From Myxococcales bacterium (lineage in GTDB: Bacteria; Myxococcota_A; Polyangia; Haliangiales; Haliangiaceae), in the NCBI GenBank assembly GCA_016707895.1, contig JADJGV010000003.1, positions 1 through 64,000 of the forward strand: DNA of 64,000 bases, given 5' to 3'. Of the stretch, positions 17,184-24,804 are shown one piece after another. Below the pieces are notes generated by a model. The model saw only the letters and a program-made list of their open reading frames with translations. It was not told the origin of the DNA and searched no databases. The stretch's first letter is position 1. Every line of letters starts with the position of its first letter. The position numbers were made by a program, and so were the translations under genes.

Positions 17184-18116
17184 TCAGTACGCGTAGGACG
17201 TCGTCGCCGTCATCGTGCCGGTGATCGGCACGCCCATGTCGCCCTCGAACGGGCCCGCGGCCGACACCCCGAGCGCGCGGCCCGAGTGGCGGTCGACCTT
17301 CGCGGTGCCGGTCAGCGACACCTTCATCGTGCCCTTCGGCCCGGCGGTCTCCAGCGCCATCGTCATCGCGAAGGTCGCGGTCTGGGCGTCGGTGGTCTGC
17401 AGGGTGAAGCCCATCGCGGTGAGCTTGCCGGCGTCGTCCGCGCCGCCGATCACCTCGGTCAGGCGGGTGATCTCGTCGGGGGACATCGCCACCACCTCGC
17501 CGACCCGCCACACGTGCTCGGCCATGATCTGCTGCATCACGTCGGGGCGCCCGACGCTCTTCTGGCCCTTGGCCAGCACCTTCAGCTCCTCGGGCGACAC
17601 CGCGCTACCGTCGGCCAGCGTGGCCTTGAGCGCGCCGGCCTCGCGCCACACCACGTACGACTTGCCCGCGGTCGGGGTCGGCTTGTCCTTGGTCTTGCCC
17701 GCGATGGTCTCGGCGATGACGACCTTGGGATAGCTGACCTTGAGCTTGGTCACGATGCCGGCGTCGACCGCCACCACCTCCTTGTCCTCCTGCCGCAGCT
17801 CCCGGGTGGTCACCTCGATGACCTGGCCCGGCTTGGGCTCGACCTTGGCGACCATCAGGCGATCCTCGGTCTCGGTGACCTTGTCGCCGACCTTGGGCGC
17901 CGTGTTGGGGATGCGCAGCTCGCCGGCGGCCGGCGCGGTCCCGGAGCCGCTGCCCGCGGCAGTGCCGGGGGTCGACGGCGGCGGTGGGGGCGGCGTGGCC
18001 GGCGCGCCGCTGGCGGTCCCGGGCGTCGGCGCCGCGGACGCCGCGGACTTCTTCTTCTCGCAGGCGCCCAGCGCCAGCGCGAGGCACGACACCACCAGGA
18101 CCGAGCGGAGCTGCAT
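17184..18116 (-). CDS. lipoprotein, tandem paralogue 1 of 3
   Basis: This is a 310-residue exported lipoprotein: signal MQLRSVLVVSCLALALGAC, lipobox ALGAC, then EKKKS and a Pro/Gly/Thr linker. The mature domain (from about residue 65) is shared with the next two genes: PKVGDKVTETEDRLMV, an Asp/Lys-rich strand, KPTPTAGKSYVVWREAG and a terminal GTMTATTSYAY. The family is not recognised; the beta-rich pattern with a conserved Thr/Tyr end suggests a periplasmic or surface domain. The start chosen is ATG 18116, which has TACAAC six bases upstream, rather than an in-frame GTG 18 bases earlier. Confidence 0.85.
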   Translation of the reverse strand: MQLRSVLVVSCLALALGACEKKKSAASAAPTPGTASGAPATPPPPPPSTPGTAAGSGSGTAPAAGELRIPNTAPKVGDKVTETEDRLMVAKVEPKPGQVIEVTTRELRQEDKEVVAVDAGIVTKLKVSYPKVVIAETIAGKTKDKPTPTAGKSYVVWREAGALKATLADGSAVSPEELKVLAKGQKSVGRPDVMQQIMAEHVWRVGEVVAMSPDEITRLTEVIGGADDAGKLTAMGFTLQTTDAQTATFAMTMALETAGPKGTMKVSLTGTAKVDRHSGRALGVSAAGPFEGDMGVPITGTMTATTSYAY

Positions 18117-18122
18117 CGCGCG

Positions 18123-18128
18123 GTTGTA
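18123..18128 (-). promoter_or_regulatory. -10 hexamer TACAAC, 6 nt before ATG 18116
   Basis: The TACAAC-six bases-ATG arrangement is repeated identically at the two paralogues upstream. Each gene therefore seems to carry its own promoter despite sharing a strand. Confidence 0.5.
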
Positions 18129-18166
18129 CACCACGCGCCGCGGCGGCGATCAGCGCGGTGGGCTGA

Positions 18167-19111
18167 TCAGAACGCGTAGCTGGTCTTCATCGTCATCGTG
18201 CCGGTCATCTTCACCTTGACGTTGGCGGTGAACGGACCGGTGGCGCTGACCTCGACCGTCTGGCCGGTCTTGCGATCGACCTTGGCGGTGCCGGCCAGCT
18301 CGAAGCTCATCTCGCCCTCGGGCGCCTTCCCCGCCATCGCCATCGTCATCGCCAGCGTCGCGACCGCGTCGTCGGCGGTCTGCAGCGTGAACGACATCGC
18401 GGCCAGCGCCGGCTCGACGTCGCTACCCTTGGTGTCGTTCAGCTCCGCGAGCAAGTCGGCCGGCATGTCGACCTTGACGCCGGTCTTCCACACCTGCGCG
18501 GCCAGGAACTTGTCGAGCACGTCCGGCTTGCCGACCTTGCGGTTGCTCTTGCTCACCAGCGCGATCTCCTCGGCGGGCGGCGCCGAGCCGTCCTCGTAGG
18601 TGACCTTGAGCGCGTCGCCCTCGCGCCACACCACGTAGGTCTTGCCGACGGTCGGCGTCGGCTTGGTCTTGGGCTTGCCCCCGATGACCTCGTCGCGGGT
18701 GAAGGTCGTGTAGGTGACCTTGAGCTTGGTGATCGTGCCGTCCACGACCTCCAACGCCTCCTTGGCCTCGACCCGCTTCTCGGTGGAGTTGAAGTCGATG
18801 ACCTGGCCCGGGCCGACCTCGGCCTTGGCGGCCATGATCCGCTCCTCGGTCTCCGTGACCTTGTCGCCGACCTGGCGCGGCGTGAGCGGCAGCTTGATGC
18901 CGTCGGCGGGCACCGCCGCGGCCGAGCCCGGCGTCGGCGCGGCCGAGCCCGGCGTCGGCGTCGGGGCCGCCGCCGAACCTGGCGTCGGCGTCGCGGCCGA
19001 GCCCGGGGTCGGGGCGGCCGGCGCCGGCTTGGCCGGGGCGTCGGACTTCTTCTTGTCGCAGCCGACGAGGGCCAACGACAGACACGACACGAGCGCGAGG
19101 GCGAGCTTCAT
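18167..19111 (-). CDS. lipoprotein, tandem paralogue 2 of 3
   Basis: This is a 314-residue lipoprotein with signal MKLALALVSCLSLALVGC and lipobox LVGC followed by DKKKS. The tether contains repeated TPGSAA units (five or so, some joined by extra Pro/Thr), a flexible spacer. The conserved domain follows: RQVGDKVTETEERIMAAK, KPTPTVGKTYVVWREGD and the end GTMTMKTSYAF. Against paralogue 1 the domain is clearly homologous while the tether is unrelated, so spacer length is evolving separately. Ligand or partner is unknown. Confidence 0.87.
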   Translation of the reverse strand: MKLALALVSCLSLALVGCDKKKSDAPAKPAPAAPTPGSAATPTPGSAAAPTPTPGSAAPTPGSAAAVPADGIKLPLTPRQVGDKVTETEERIMAAKAEVGPGQVIDFNSTEKRVEAKEALEVVDGTITKLKVTYTTFTRDEVIGGKPKTKPTPTVGKTYVVWREGDALKVTYEDGSAPPAEEIALVSKSNRKVGKPDVLDKFLAAQVWKTGVKVDMPADLLAELNDTKGSDVEPALAAMSFTLQTADDAVATLAMTMAMAGKAPEGEMSFELAGTAKVDRKTGQTVEVSATGPFTANVKVKMTGTMTMKTSYAF

Positions 19112-19117
19112 CCCCCA

Positions 19118-19123
19118 GTTGTA
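19118..19123 (-). promoter_or_regulatory. -10 hexamer TACAAC, 6 nt before ATG 19111
   Basis: Same hexamer and spacing as the other two tandem lipoprotein genes. No -35 was recognised. Confidence 0.5.
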
Positions 19124-19177
19124 CACCCAGGCTGGGGCGGACTGGGCCCGCGGCGCGGGCGGCCATCGGTCGGGCGT

Positions 19178-20023
19178 TCAGTACGCGTAACGGGTCTTCA
19201 TCGTCATCGTCCCGACCATCTTCAGCTGCGCGATGCCCGAGAACGGCCCGGTGCCTCCGAGCTCGAGCGGCCGGCCGGTCCGGCGATCGAGCTTGACGGT
19301 GCCCGCGATCTCGAAGGTCATCTCGCCGTCCGCCCCCTTCATGGCCATCGCCATCGTCATGGCCATCGTCGCGACCGCGGGATCCACGGTCTGCAGCGTC
19401 AGCACCATGCTGGTCAGCGAACCATCGCCACCGCGCCCGATGCTCTGTTCCACCTCGGCCCGCTGCTCGGCGGTGAGCGCGAACGCCTCGCCGACCTTCC
19501 AGACCCGCCCCGCGATGATCTTCACGAGCGGCTCCGAGCGCCCGACGCTGCGGTTGCCCTTGCGCACCTCCTCGATCTCCGCCGGCGACGGCGCGGTGCC
19601 GTCCGCGTAGCTGACCTTGAGCTCGCCGCCCTCGCGCCACACCAGGTAGGTCTTGCCGACCGTCGGCGTGGGCTTGGCCCGGGGCTGGCCATCGACGATC
19701 TCCTGGGTCGTCACCGTCGGGTAGCTGACCTTCAGCTTGGCGACGATCGCGCCGTCGAGCGCGACGACCTCCTTCTCCTCGATCCGCCGCTCGTTCGACA
19801 GCACCTGGACTCGACGGGTCGGGCTGACCTCGACCGTCGCGACCATGCGCATCTCCTCGGTCTCGGTCACGGTGTCGCCGACCTTGGGGGCCCGCTGGGG
19901 GAAGCGGATGCCGTCGGCGACGGTCGCGCCGCGCGTCGGCTGGCTCGGGGCGGCGGGCTTCGTCGTCGCGCAGGCGCCCAGCGCGAGCGACAGACACGCG
20001 ACGAACCTGAGGGTGAGCTTCAT
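19178..20023 (-). CDS. lipoprotein, tandem paralogue 3 of 3
   Basis: This is the shortest paralogue, 281 residues, with signal MKLTLRFVACLSLALGAC (lipobox ALGAC) and only a short linker (ATTKPAAPSQPTRGA) before the shared domain (PKVGDTVTETEEMRMVATV, KPTPTVGKTYLVWREGG, GTMTMKTRYAY). The Met-rich stretch MAMTMAMAMKG near the C-terminus corresponds to AMTMAMAGK in paralogue 2. Upstream lies TACAAC six bases before the ATG. The three-gene array must have arisen by tandem duplication, perhaps to vary tether length. Confidence 0.87.
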   Translation of the reverse strand: MKLTLRFVACLSLALGACATTKPAAPSQPTRGATVADGIRFPQRAPKVGDTVTETEEMRMVATVEVSPTRRVQVLSNERRIEEKEVVALDGAIVAKLKVSYPTVTTQEIVDGQPRAKPTPTVGKTYLVWREGGELKVSYADGTAPSPAEIEEVRKGNRSVGRSEPLVKIIAGRVWKVGEAFALTAEQRAEVEQSIGRGGDGSLTSMVLTLQTVDPAVATMAMTMAMAMKGADGEMTFEIAGTVKLDRRTGRPLELGGTGPFSGIAQLKMVGTMTMKTRYAY

Positions 20024-20029
20024 GGCCCG

Positions 20030-20035
20030 GTTGTA
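20030..20035 (-). promoter_or_regulatory. -10 hexamer TACAAC, 6 nt before ATG 20023
   Basis: This is the third identical TACAAC-N6-ATG in the lipoprotein array, followed upstream by the gene for a repeat-containing membrane protein. Confidence 0.5.
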
Positions 20036-20085
20036 GCGGAGGTCTGAGCCGGCCGGGGCCCGTGCGCGGCCCGACGCAGCGCCGC

Positions 20086-21273
20086 TCACCGCGTGACGCG
20101 GTCCCAGTCGATCTTGCGGAACCAGACGAAGGCCAGGCCGCCCGACGCCGCCGCCCACATCAGCACGCTGGTGATCGCGATGGTCTGGCGCTCGTCGCGC
20201 TTGCGGGCCAGGAACGACGCCCGCACCCGATCGAGCTGCTCCCAGTCGTCGCGGTTCTTGCGCGCCTTCTCCTGGCGCTGCTCGAGGTCGTTGTCGAGGC
20301 GGGCGAACGCCGAGCGCACCCGGGCCGAGCCGATCAGCAGCGCCGGGATCGCGCCCAGCAGCGTCACCAGCACGACGCCGACGACGAACCGCGCGCCCTC
20401 GTCGCGCAGGAAGCCGAGCGCGCTGCCGCGCGGCGCGGCCGGGGCCCGGGGCGCAGCGGAGGCGGCCGGGGCGTGCATCGTCGAGGGCGGCGGCGGCAGC
20501 GGCGCCTCGGCGGCGACCGTCGCCGGCGGCGGCGCGGCGCTCTGCTTCGGCTTGCGCTCGACCGCCAGCACCAGCTCCTGCTCCTCGGACTGCATCTCCG
20601 GCGGCGCGAACGGATCGAACAGCGCCGGCTCCGCGACCGCGGCCACCTTGCGCGACGCCGAGCGCGCCTGCGCCGGCTCCTCGTCAGGCGGCGGCCCGAA
20701 GCTCGCCGGCAGCGCGATGTTCTTCGACGACTGCCGCGCCGGCTCGGGGTCGGCCGGCGGCCCGAAGCTCGCCGGCAGCGCGATGTTCTTCGACGACTGC
20801 CGCCCGGGCTCGCTGTCGGGCGGCCCGAAGCTCGCCGCCAGCGGGATCTTGCGCGACGCGCGGGCGTCCTCCTCGCTGGCGCCGTCGAGGGTCGACAGCG
20901 TGAGCGGCATCTCGCCGGTCAGCGCGCCGAGATCTTGCACCGGCATCGACGGCGACGGCGCGGCCGCGGGCGGGCTCACGCGCTGCGCGCCCGGCAGCGT
21001 CATCGCCTGCGCGGTGGCCACCGGCGCCGGCGTCGCACCCGCGGCGACCACCGTGCACACCGCGCCCAGGCTGGCCAGGTCGGCGGCGTAGCTGTCGGCG
21101 GTGGCGCGGTCGACGTTGCCCTTCACCCGGAACCGCCCCATCGCGAACCGCTTCTCGAGCTCCTCGCCCGGGATGCCGTAGCGCGCGGCGATCGCGCGCG
21201 CCAGATCGCGGCCCGCGGTGGGCGCCGTCGAGCGCGCGCGCTCGATGAAGACGTGGAACAGGGGCTCGCTCAC
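20086..21273 (-). CDS. membrane protein with internal 22-residue repeats
   Basis: This protein has about 395 residues. The N-terminal domain (SEPLFHVFIERARSTAPTAG, LARAIAARYGIPGEELEKRF, RVKGNVDRATADSYAADL) is a compact helical unit that I do not recognise. A long disordered middle contains three copies of a 22-residue unit with the core ALPASFGPP preceded by SSKNI or SRKIP. Two membrane helices close the protein (VVGVVLVTLLGAIPALLIGS and a segment near ITSVLMWAAASGGLAFVWF) with an Arg/Lys/Glu helix between them. The start is uncertain: GTG 21273 is used here, but an in-frame TTG at 21309 exists just after a TATGAT hexamer. It may be a signal-transducing or scaffold protein. Confidence 0.7.
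   Translation of the reverse strand: MSEPLFHVFIERARSTAPTAGRDLARAIAARYGIPGEELEKRFAMGRFRVKGNVDRATADSYAADLASLGAVCTVVAAGATPAPVATAQAMTLPGAQRVSPPAAAPSPSMPVQDLGALTGEMPLTLSTLDGASEEDARASRKIPLAASFGPPDSEPGRQSSKNIALPASFGPPADPEPARQSSKNIALPASFGPPPDEEPAQARSASRKVAAVAEPALFDPFAPPEMQSEEQELVLAVERKPKQSAAPPPATVAAEAPLPPPPSTMHAPAASAAPRAPAAPRGSALGFLRDEGARFVVGVVLVTLLGAIPALLIGSARVRSAFARLDNDLEQRQEKARKNRDDWEQLDRVRASFLARKRDERQTIAITSVLMWAAASGGLAFVWFRKIDWDRVTR
20690..20850 (-). repeat. in-frame coding repeats, about 66 bp period
   Basis: Two nearly identical units and a diverged third encode the ALPASFGPP repeats of the membrane protein. They begin with the plus-strand string GGCGGCCCGAAGCTCGCC near 20690, 20756 and 20819. 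Confidence 0.7.
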
Positions 21274-21387
21274 GGAGGACAGGCCCGACGATCCCTCGCG
21301 CCGGGTCAAAGATCATAACAGCGTTCGCCGGATCCTGGGTAGCCGCTGGGTTACTTCGTCGACGAGATCTCCCTGGCCGTCGAGAAC

Positions 21388-21416
21388 TTGCGCGACGGAT
21401 CCGCGCTCTCTAGCGT
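21388..21416 (+). promoter_or_regulatory. promoter TTGCGC-17-TAGCGT, 6 nt before ATG 21423
   Basis: TTGCGC (21388-21393), 17 bases and TAGCGT (21411-21416) precede ATG 21423 by six bases. This supports the short gene that follows. Confidence 0.55.
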
Positions 21417-21422
21417 TGAACC

Positions 21423-21578
21423 ATGCCGACCAGCCAGCCCGCTCGCGGAAAGCTCGTGCTCCGGTCCTCGCATCGCTCGTTCCGGCTGGGCATCAGCCAC
21501 GCCGCCGCCCCCTCGGCCTGGCAGGCCCCCGCCAAGGACACCAAGCCGGCCGCGCCCCCGCGCCCGGGCCGCCGGTAG
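21423..21578 (+). CDS. small basic protein, 51 residues
   Basis: This frame begins MPTSQPARGKLVLRSSHRSF and ends with a Pro/Ala/Arg tail. It is basic, with no membrane segment, and no family is recognised. The evidence is the spaced promoter immediately upstream and a stop four bases before the tail of the converging GNAT gene. It could also be a leader or a false frame. Confidence 0.4.
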   Translation: MPTSQPARGKLVLRSSHRSFRLGISHAAAPSAWQAPAKDTKPAAPPRPGRR

Positions 21579-21582
21579 GCCG

Positions 21583-22107
21583 TCACAGCCGCTTGGCGAG
21601 GTAGATCGCGGTCTCGCCGGGCATGTAGTCGCCGTAGTACAGCGCGTCGGCGCCGCACAGCGCGTAGCCCAGCCGCTCGTAGGCGGCGACGCCGGGCACG
21701 TTGATGTTGCTGGTCTCGAGCCAGACGTGGCTGGCGCCGACCGCGCGCCCGTGGGCCTCGGCGGCGGCCAGCAGCGCGCGCCCGAGCCCGTGCCGGCGCG
21801 CCGGCGGGTCGATGTACAGGAACCACAGCACCAGCCGCGCGTGCCACGGCTCGTAGGCGACGGTCGCGAACCCGCGGATCGCGCCGTCGTCGGCGACCCA
21901 GCCGGTGTCCCAGCGGGCCCACGGCGCGAACACCTCGTCGATCGCGTAGCGCTTGGTGATCGGCGCGGGCAGCGGCCGGGGCACCAGCTCGAGCGCGCGC
22001 GGCGAGGCGACCAGCTCGAACACCGCGTCGGTCTCGAACCCGGTGTCGATCGCCAGCACGCCGGCGCGATCGCGGGCGCGGTCGAGGGGGCGGATCGTGC
22101 CGGGCAT
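21583..22107 (-). CDS. GNAT family N-acetyltransferase
   Basis: This is a 174-residue acetyl-CoA-dependent N-acetyltransferase. ATG 22107 is chosen because the GNAT fold starts at once (GTIRPLDRARDRAGVLAID); upstream residues in the same frame are compositionally poor. The beta4 strand LVLWFLYIDPPARRHGLG leads into the pyrophosphate-binding loop RRHGLGRALL (Q/RxxGxG/A), and the C-terminal NVPGVAAYERLGYAL is the usual motif B region. The substrate is unknown. It converges on the 51-residue gene. Confidence 0.88.
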   Translation of the reverse strand: MPGTIRPLDRARDRAGVLAIDTGFETDAVFELVASPRALELVPRPLPAPITKRYAIDEVFAPWARWDTGWVADDGAIRGFATVAYEPWHARLVLWFLYIDPPARRHGLGRALLAAAEAHGRAVGASHVWLETSNINVPGVAAYERLGYALCGADALYYGDYMPGETAIYLAKRL

Positions 22108-22247
22108 CGCGGGCGCAGTCTTCCACGGCCGCCGCCGATCGTCGCTTCGCGCTGTCGAGGTTTCCGCCGGTGTGGCACGATCCGACACTGGCGCCGTCGT
22201 GATTCCGCGGATCTGCGCGAGCACGCGGCATGCACTCAGGAGGGCCG

Positions 22248-23948
22248 ATGGTCTCGCATATCGCTCGACGGCTTCGGTTCGGCCTGCTGGTGCTCGCGCT
22301 CGCCCTCGCCGCGTGCAGCGACGACGGCGGCGGCGCGCAGCCCGACGGCGGGGTCGACGCGGGGCTCGACGCTCCCGACGCCGCGGTCGACCTCAGCGCC
22401 GCGCTGTTCCCGCGCGACCGCGTGCTCGACGTGCAGATCACGATGGCGCCGGCCGACTGGGCGGCCCTGCGCAGCCAGCCGCGGCCGAGCGACCTGTCCG
22501 ACACCACCTGCGCCCGCCAGCCCACCGCGCCGGGCTACACGTACTACTCGGCGTCGATCACGATCGACGGCGCCACCACCGCGCAGGTCGGGCTGCGCAA
22601 GAAGGGCAACCTCGGCTCGCTGTCGACCACCCGCCCGGGCCTGCGGGTCAAGGCCAACGAGTACGTCGCCGGCCAGCGCATCGCCGGGCTCGAGGTGCTG
22701 ACGCTCAACAACAACCACCAGGACGACGCGCTGATCAGCCAGTGCCTCGGCTACGAGCTGTTCGCGGCCGCCGGGCTGCCGGCGTCGCGCTGCGCGTTCG
22801 CCCACGTCCGCGTCAACGGCGAGGACCTCGGCGTCTACTCGCACGTCGAGAGCGTGCGCGAGGAGTTCCTGGCCCGGCACTTCGCCGACGCCACCGGCAA
22901 CCTGTACGAGAGCGGCGGCGACTTCGTCGTCGGCGCCACCGGCGGCTTCCAGCCCAAGACCAACTCGACCGCGCCCGACTGCAGCGACCTCGATCGCGTC
23001 GTCACCGCGCTGGGCGCGCCCGCGGCCCAGCTGCCGACGCAGCTCGGCGCGGTGGTCGATCTGCCGGCGTACGCGCGGTTCTGGGCGATGGAGGTGGTGA
23101 CCGATCACTGGGACGGCTACGCCAACAACCAGAACAACTTCTTCATCTACCACGACCCCTCGACCGACAAGATGAGCTTCATCCCGTGGGGCATCGACGA
23201 TCTGTTCAGCGGGCGCCAGCGCACCACCCGGCCGTACTCGGTGTTCGCCTGCGGCTCGCTGCCGTGGAAGCTGTACGCGACGCCGGCGACCCGCGCGCAG
23301 TACCTGGCCGCGCTGCGCGACGTGCTCGACACGGTGTGGGACGCGCCGGCGATCGTGGCCGAGATCGATCGCATGCAGGCGCTCTTGGCGCCGCTGGCCG
23401 ACGCGGAGTTCCCGGCGCGGCTCGATCCGATCCGCGCGTTCGTCACCGGCCGCGAGGCGCAGCTGCGCGCCGAGCTCGCCGCCGGCGATCCGGTGTGGCC
23501 GTACCCCGCGGGCGAGCCGTCGTGCCGGATCGACCTGGGCACGATCACCGCGAACTTCCAGGCCACCTGGGGCACGCTCGGCATGTTCGGCGGCTCGGGC
23601 TCGATGAGCGGCACGATCGCCGGCGTCGACGTCACCACCTCGACGCTCTTGACCGGCGCGGGCGTCGACGCCGAGGGCAAGGGCGCGTTGCAGCTGCTGG
23701 GGCGCCTGCCCGACGGCCGCTACGCGGTGATCTTCGTGATCATCACGAACCCCGCCGACGTCGTGCCGGGGACGCGCGCGATCGACCTGCTCAACGTCGC
23801 CGCGATCATGACGTTCTACGATCCGGTGACCGACACCGCGACCGGCGGCGGCCTGCTGTTGCCGGGCACGCTCACGTTGACCCAGGCCGCGACCACGCCG
23901 GGCGCGCCGATCGTCGGCACGGTGACCGGCCGGGTCATCGAGCTGTAG
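22248..23948 (+). CDS. CotH-like kinase family lipoprotein
   Basis: This is a 566-residue lipoprotein: signal LRFGLLVLALALAAC, then SDDGGG and an Asp/Ala tether (VDAGLDAPDAAVDL). The CotH/H-type protein-kinase domain extends over about 60-400, with ALFPRDRVLDVQITM, RKKGNLGSL, LNNNHQDDALISQCL, HVRVNGEDLGVYSHVE and a late FIPWGIDDLFSG that carries the expected catalytic/metal Asp residues. Extracellular CotH-like proteins phosphorylate surface proteins in sporulating bacteria; here the substrate is unknown. A beta-rich C-terminal domain (about 420-566) follows. The start is fixed by a strong AGGAGG Shine-Dalgarno, unlike many neighbours. Confidence 0.9.
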   Translation: MVSHIARRLRFGLLVLALALAACSDDGGGAQPDGGVDAGLDAPDAAVDLSAALFPRDRVLDVQITMAPADWAALRSQPRPSDLSDTTCARQPTAPGYTYYSASITIDGATTAQVGLRKKGNLGSLSTTRPGLRVKANEYVAGQRIAGLEVLTLNNNHQDDALISQCLGYELFAAAGLPASRCAFAHVRVNGEDLGVYSHVESVREEFLARHFADATGNLYESGGDFVVGATGGFQPKTNSTAPDCSDLDRVVTALGAPAAQLPTQLGAVVDLPAYARFWAMEVVTDHWDGYANNQNNFFIYHDPSTDKMSFIPWGIDDLFSGRQRTTRPYSVFACGSLPWKLYATPATRAQYLAALRDVLDTVWDAPAIVAEIDRMQALLAPLADAEFPARLDPIRAFVTGREAQLRAELAAGDPVWPYPAGEPSCRIDLGTITANFQATWGTLGMFGGSGSMSGTIAGVDVTTSTLLTGAGVDAEGKGALQLLGRLPDGRYAVIFVIITNPADVVPGTRAIDLLNVAAIMTFYDPVTDTATGGGLLLPGTLTLTQAATTPGAPIVGTVTGRVIEL

Positions 23949-23987
23949 CGGGTTGCCCGCGCGCGGCGGCGGGGCGAGGCTCGGGCG

Positions 23988-24317
23988 ATGCAGCTCGCCG
24001 GCTTCCCGTTCCAGGTCATCGACTGGAGCCAGATCGCGCCGACCACGCACGCCGGCGCGCCCGGCACCGCCACCTGGCGCACCGTCACCGCCGGCGCGGC
24101 GCGGGTGCGGCTGGTCGAGTACTCGCCCGGCTACGTCGCCGACCACTGGTGCGCCAAGGGCCACGTCGTGCTGGTGCTCGAGGGCGAGCTGATCTCGGAG
24201 CAGCAGGACGGCAGCCGCGCGACGCTGGTCGCCGGCCAGGTCTACGTGGTGGCCGACGGCGACGGCGCCCACCGCTCGCACAGCCCGGTCGGCGCCCGGC
24301 TGTTCATCGTCGACTGA
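23988..24317 (+). CDS. DHCW-motif cupin-fold protein
   Basis: This is a 109-residue single-domain cupin. It shows the family signature TATWRTV and YVADHWCAKGHVVLVLEGEL with the DHCW box, and a second cupin box VADGDGAHRSHSPVGARLF. The small beta barrel usually binds a metal through His residues; activity is unknown. It lies 39 bases after the CotH gene and 20 bases before the next gene. Confidence 0.9.
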   Translation: MQLAGFPFQVIDWSQIAPTTHAGAPGTATWRTVTAGAARVRLVEYSPGYVADHWCAKGHVVLVLEGELISEQQDGSRATLVAGQVYVVADGDGAHRSHSPVGARLFIVD

Positions 24318-24331
24318 TCGCGCGCTATGGT
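24303..24331 (+). promoter_or_regulatory. promoter TTCATC-17-TATGGT, 6 nt before ATG 24338
   Basis: TTCATC (24303-24308) lies inside the end of the cupin gene; after 17 bases TATGGT (24326-24331) is six bases from ATG 24338. The -35 is weak. Confidence 0.45.
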
Positions 24332-24337
24332 GCGGCG

Positions 24338-24691
24338 ATGAGCTCCGATCGCCCCGCGTTGGTGGCCGCCGTGGTGCGGGTCCTCGACGACACCGAGCGC
24401 GAGTACGCGCAGATGCCGTTCTTCGTGCGGCCGATGGTGCGCCGCGGCCTCGAGAAGCGCACCGGCCACGACGTCGCCGGCTGGCGGGCGCTGCTGGCGC
24501 GCATCGGCGATCGCCCGGCGCCGGAGCTCGCCGGCCCGCTGGCGGCGCTGGCCGAGCACTACCGCGGCGCCCCGGAGCGGGCCCGCCGCGGCATGGGCGC
24601 GCGGCCGGACGAGCTGCGCGAGGTCGAGGCTCGCTCGACGGCGCGGGCCGCCGCGGTCGAGGCGCTGCGGGCCGCGGTCGTCGCGGGCTGA
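24338..24691 (+). CDS. small protein with PCP_red-like helix motif
   Basis: This is a helical 117-residue protein. The segment EREYAQMPFFVRPMVRRGLE, followed by KRTGHDVAGW, closely resembles the C-terminal PCP_red domain of the light-independent protochlorophyllide reductase B subunit, where a Pro-Phe-hydrophobic-Arg core is followed by a Lys/Arg helix. No catalytic or cofactor residues are visible, so this is a stand-alone relative and not a chlorophyll enzyme. The remainder is Ala/Arg-rich. Confidence 0.65.
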   Translation: MSSDRPALVAAVVRVLDDTEREYAQMPFFVRPMVRRGLEKRTGHDVAGWRALLARIGDRPAPELAGPLAALAEHYRGAPERARRGMGARPDELREVEARSTARAAAVEALRAAVVAG

Positions 24692-24804
24692 CGGGCGGGG
24701 CCAGCGGACACTTCGACAGAAGCGAATGTTCCCTTCGAAACTTGCGGCTTGTTGACATCGACTCGCCGCCGCATGGTGGGGCTATCCGCACCCGGAGGTG
24801 CCCC

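Noticed and set aside
20690..20850. possible CRISPR array
   Set aside because: The repeats lie in frame in a gene, have a 66-bp period without distinct spacers and are not palindromic.
24700..24760. third copy of the palindromic repeat before the BI-1 gene
   Set aside because: GGACACTTCG and TGTTCCC occur nearby but match the element only over a few bases; more likely chance or a promoter region (TTGACA at 24752).
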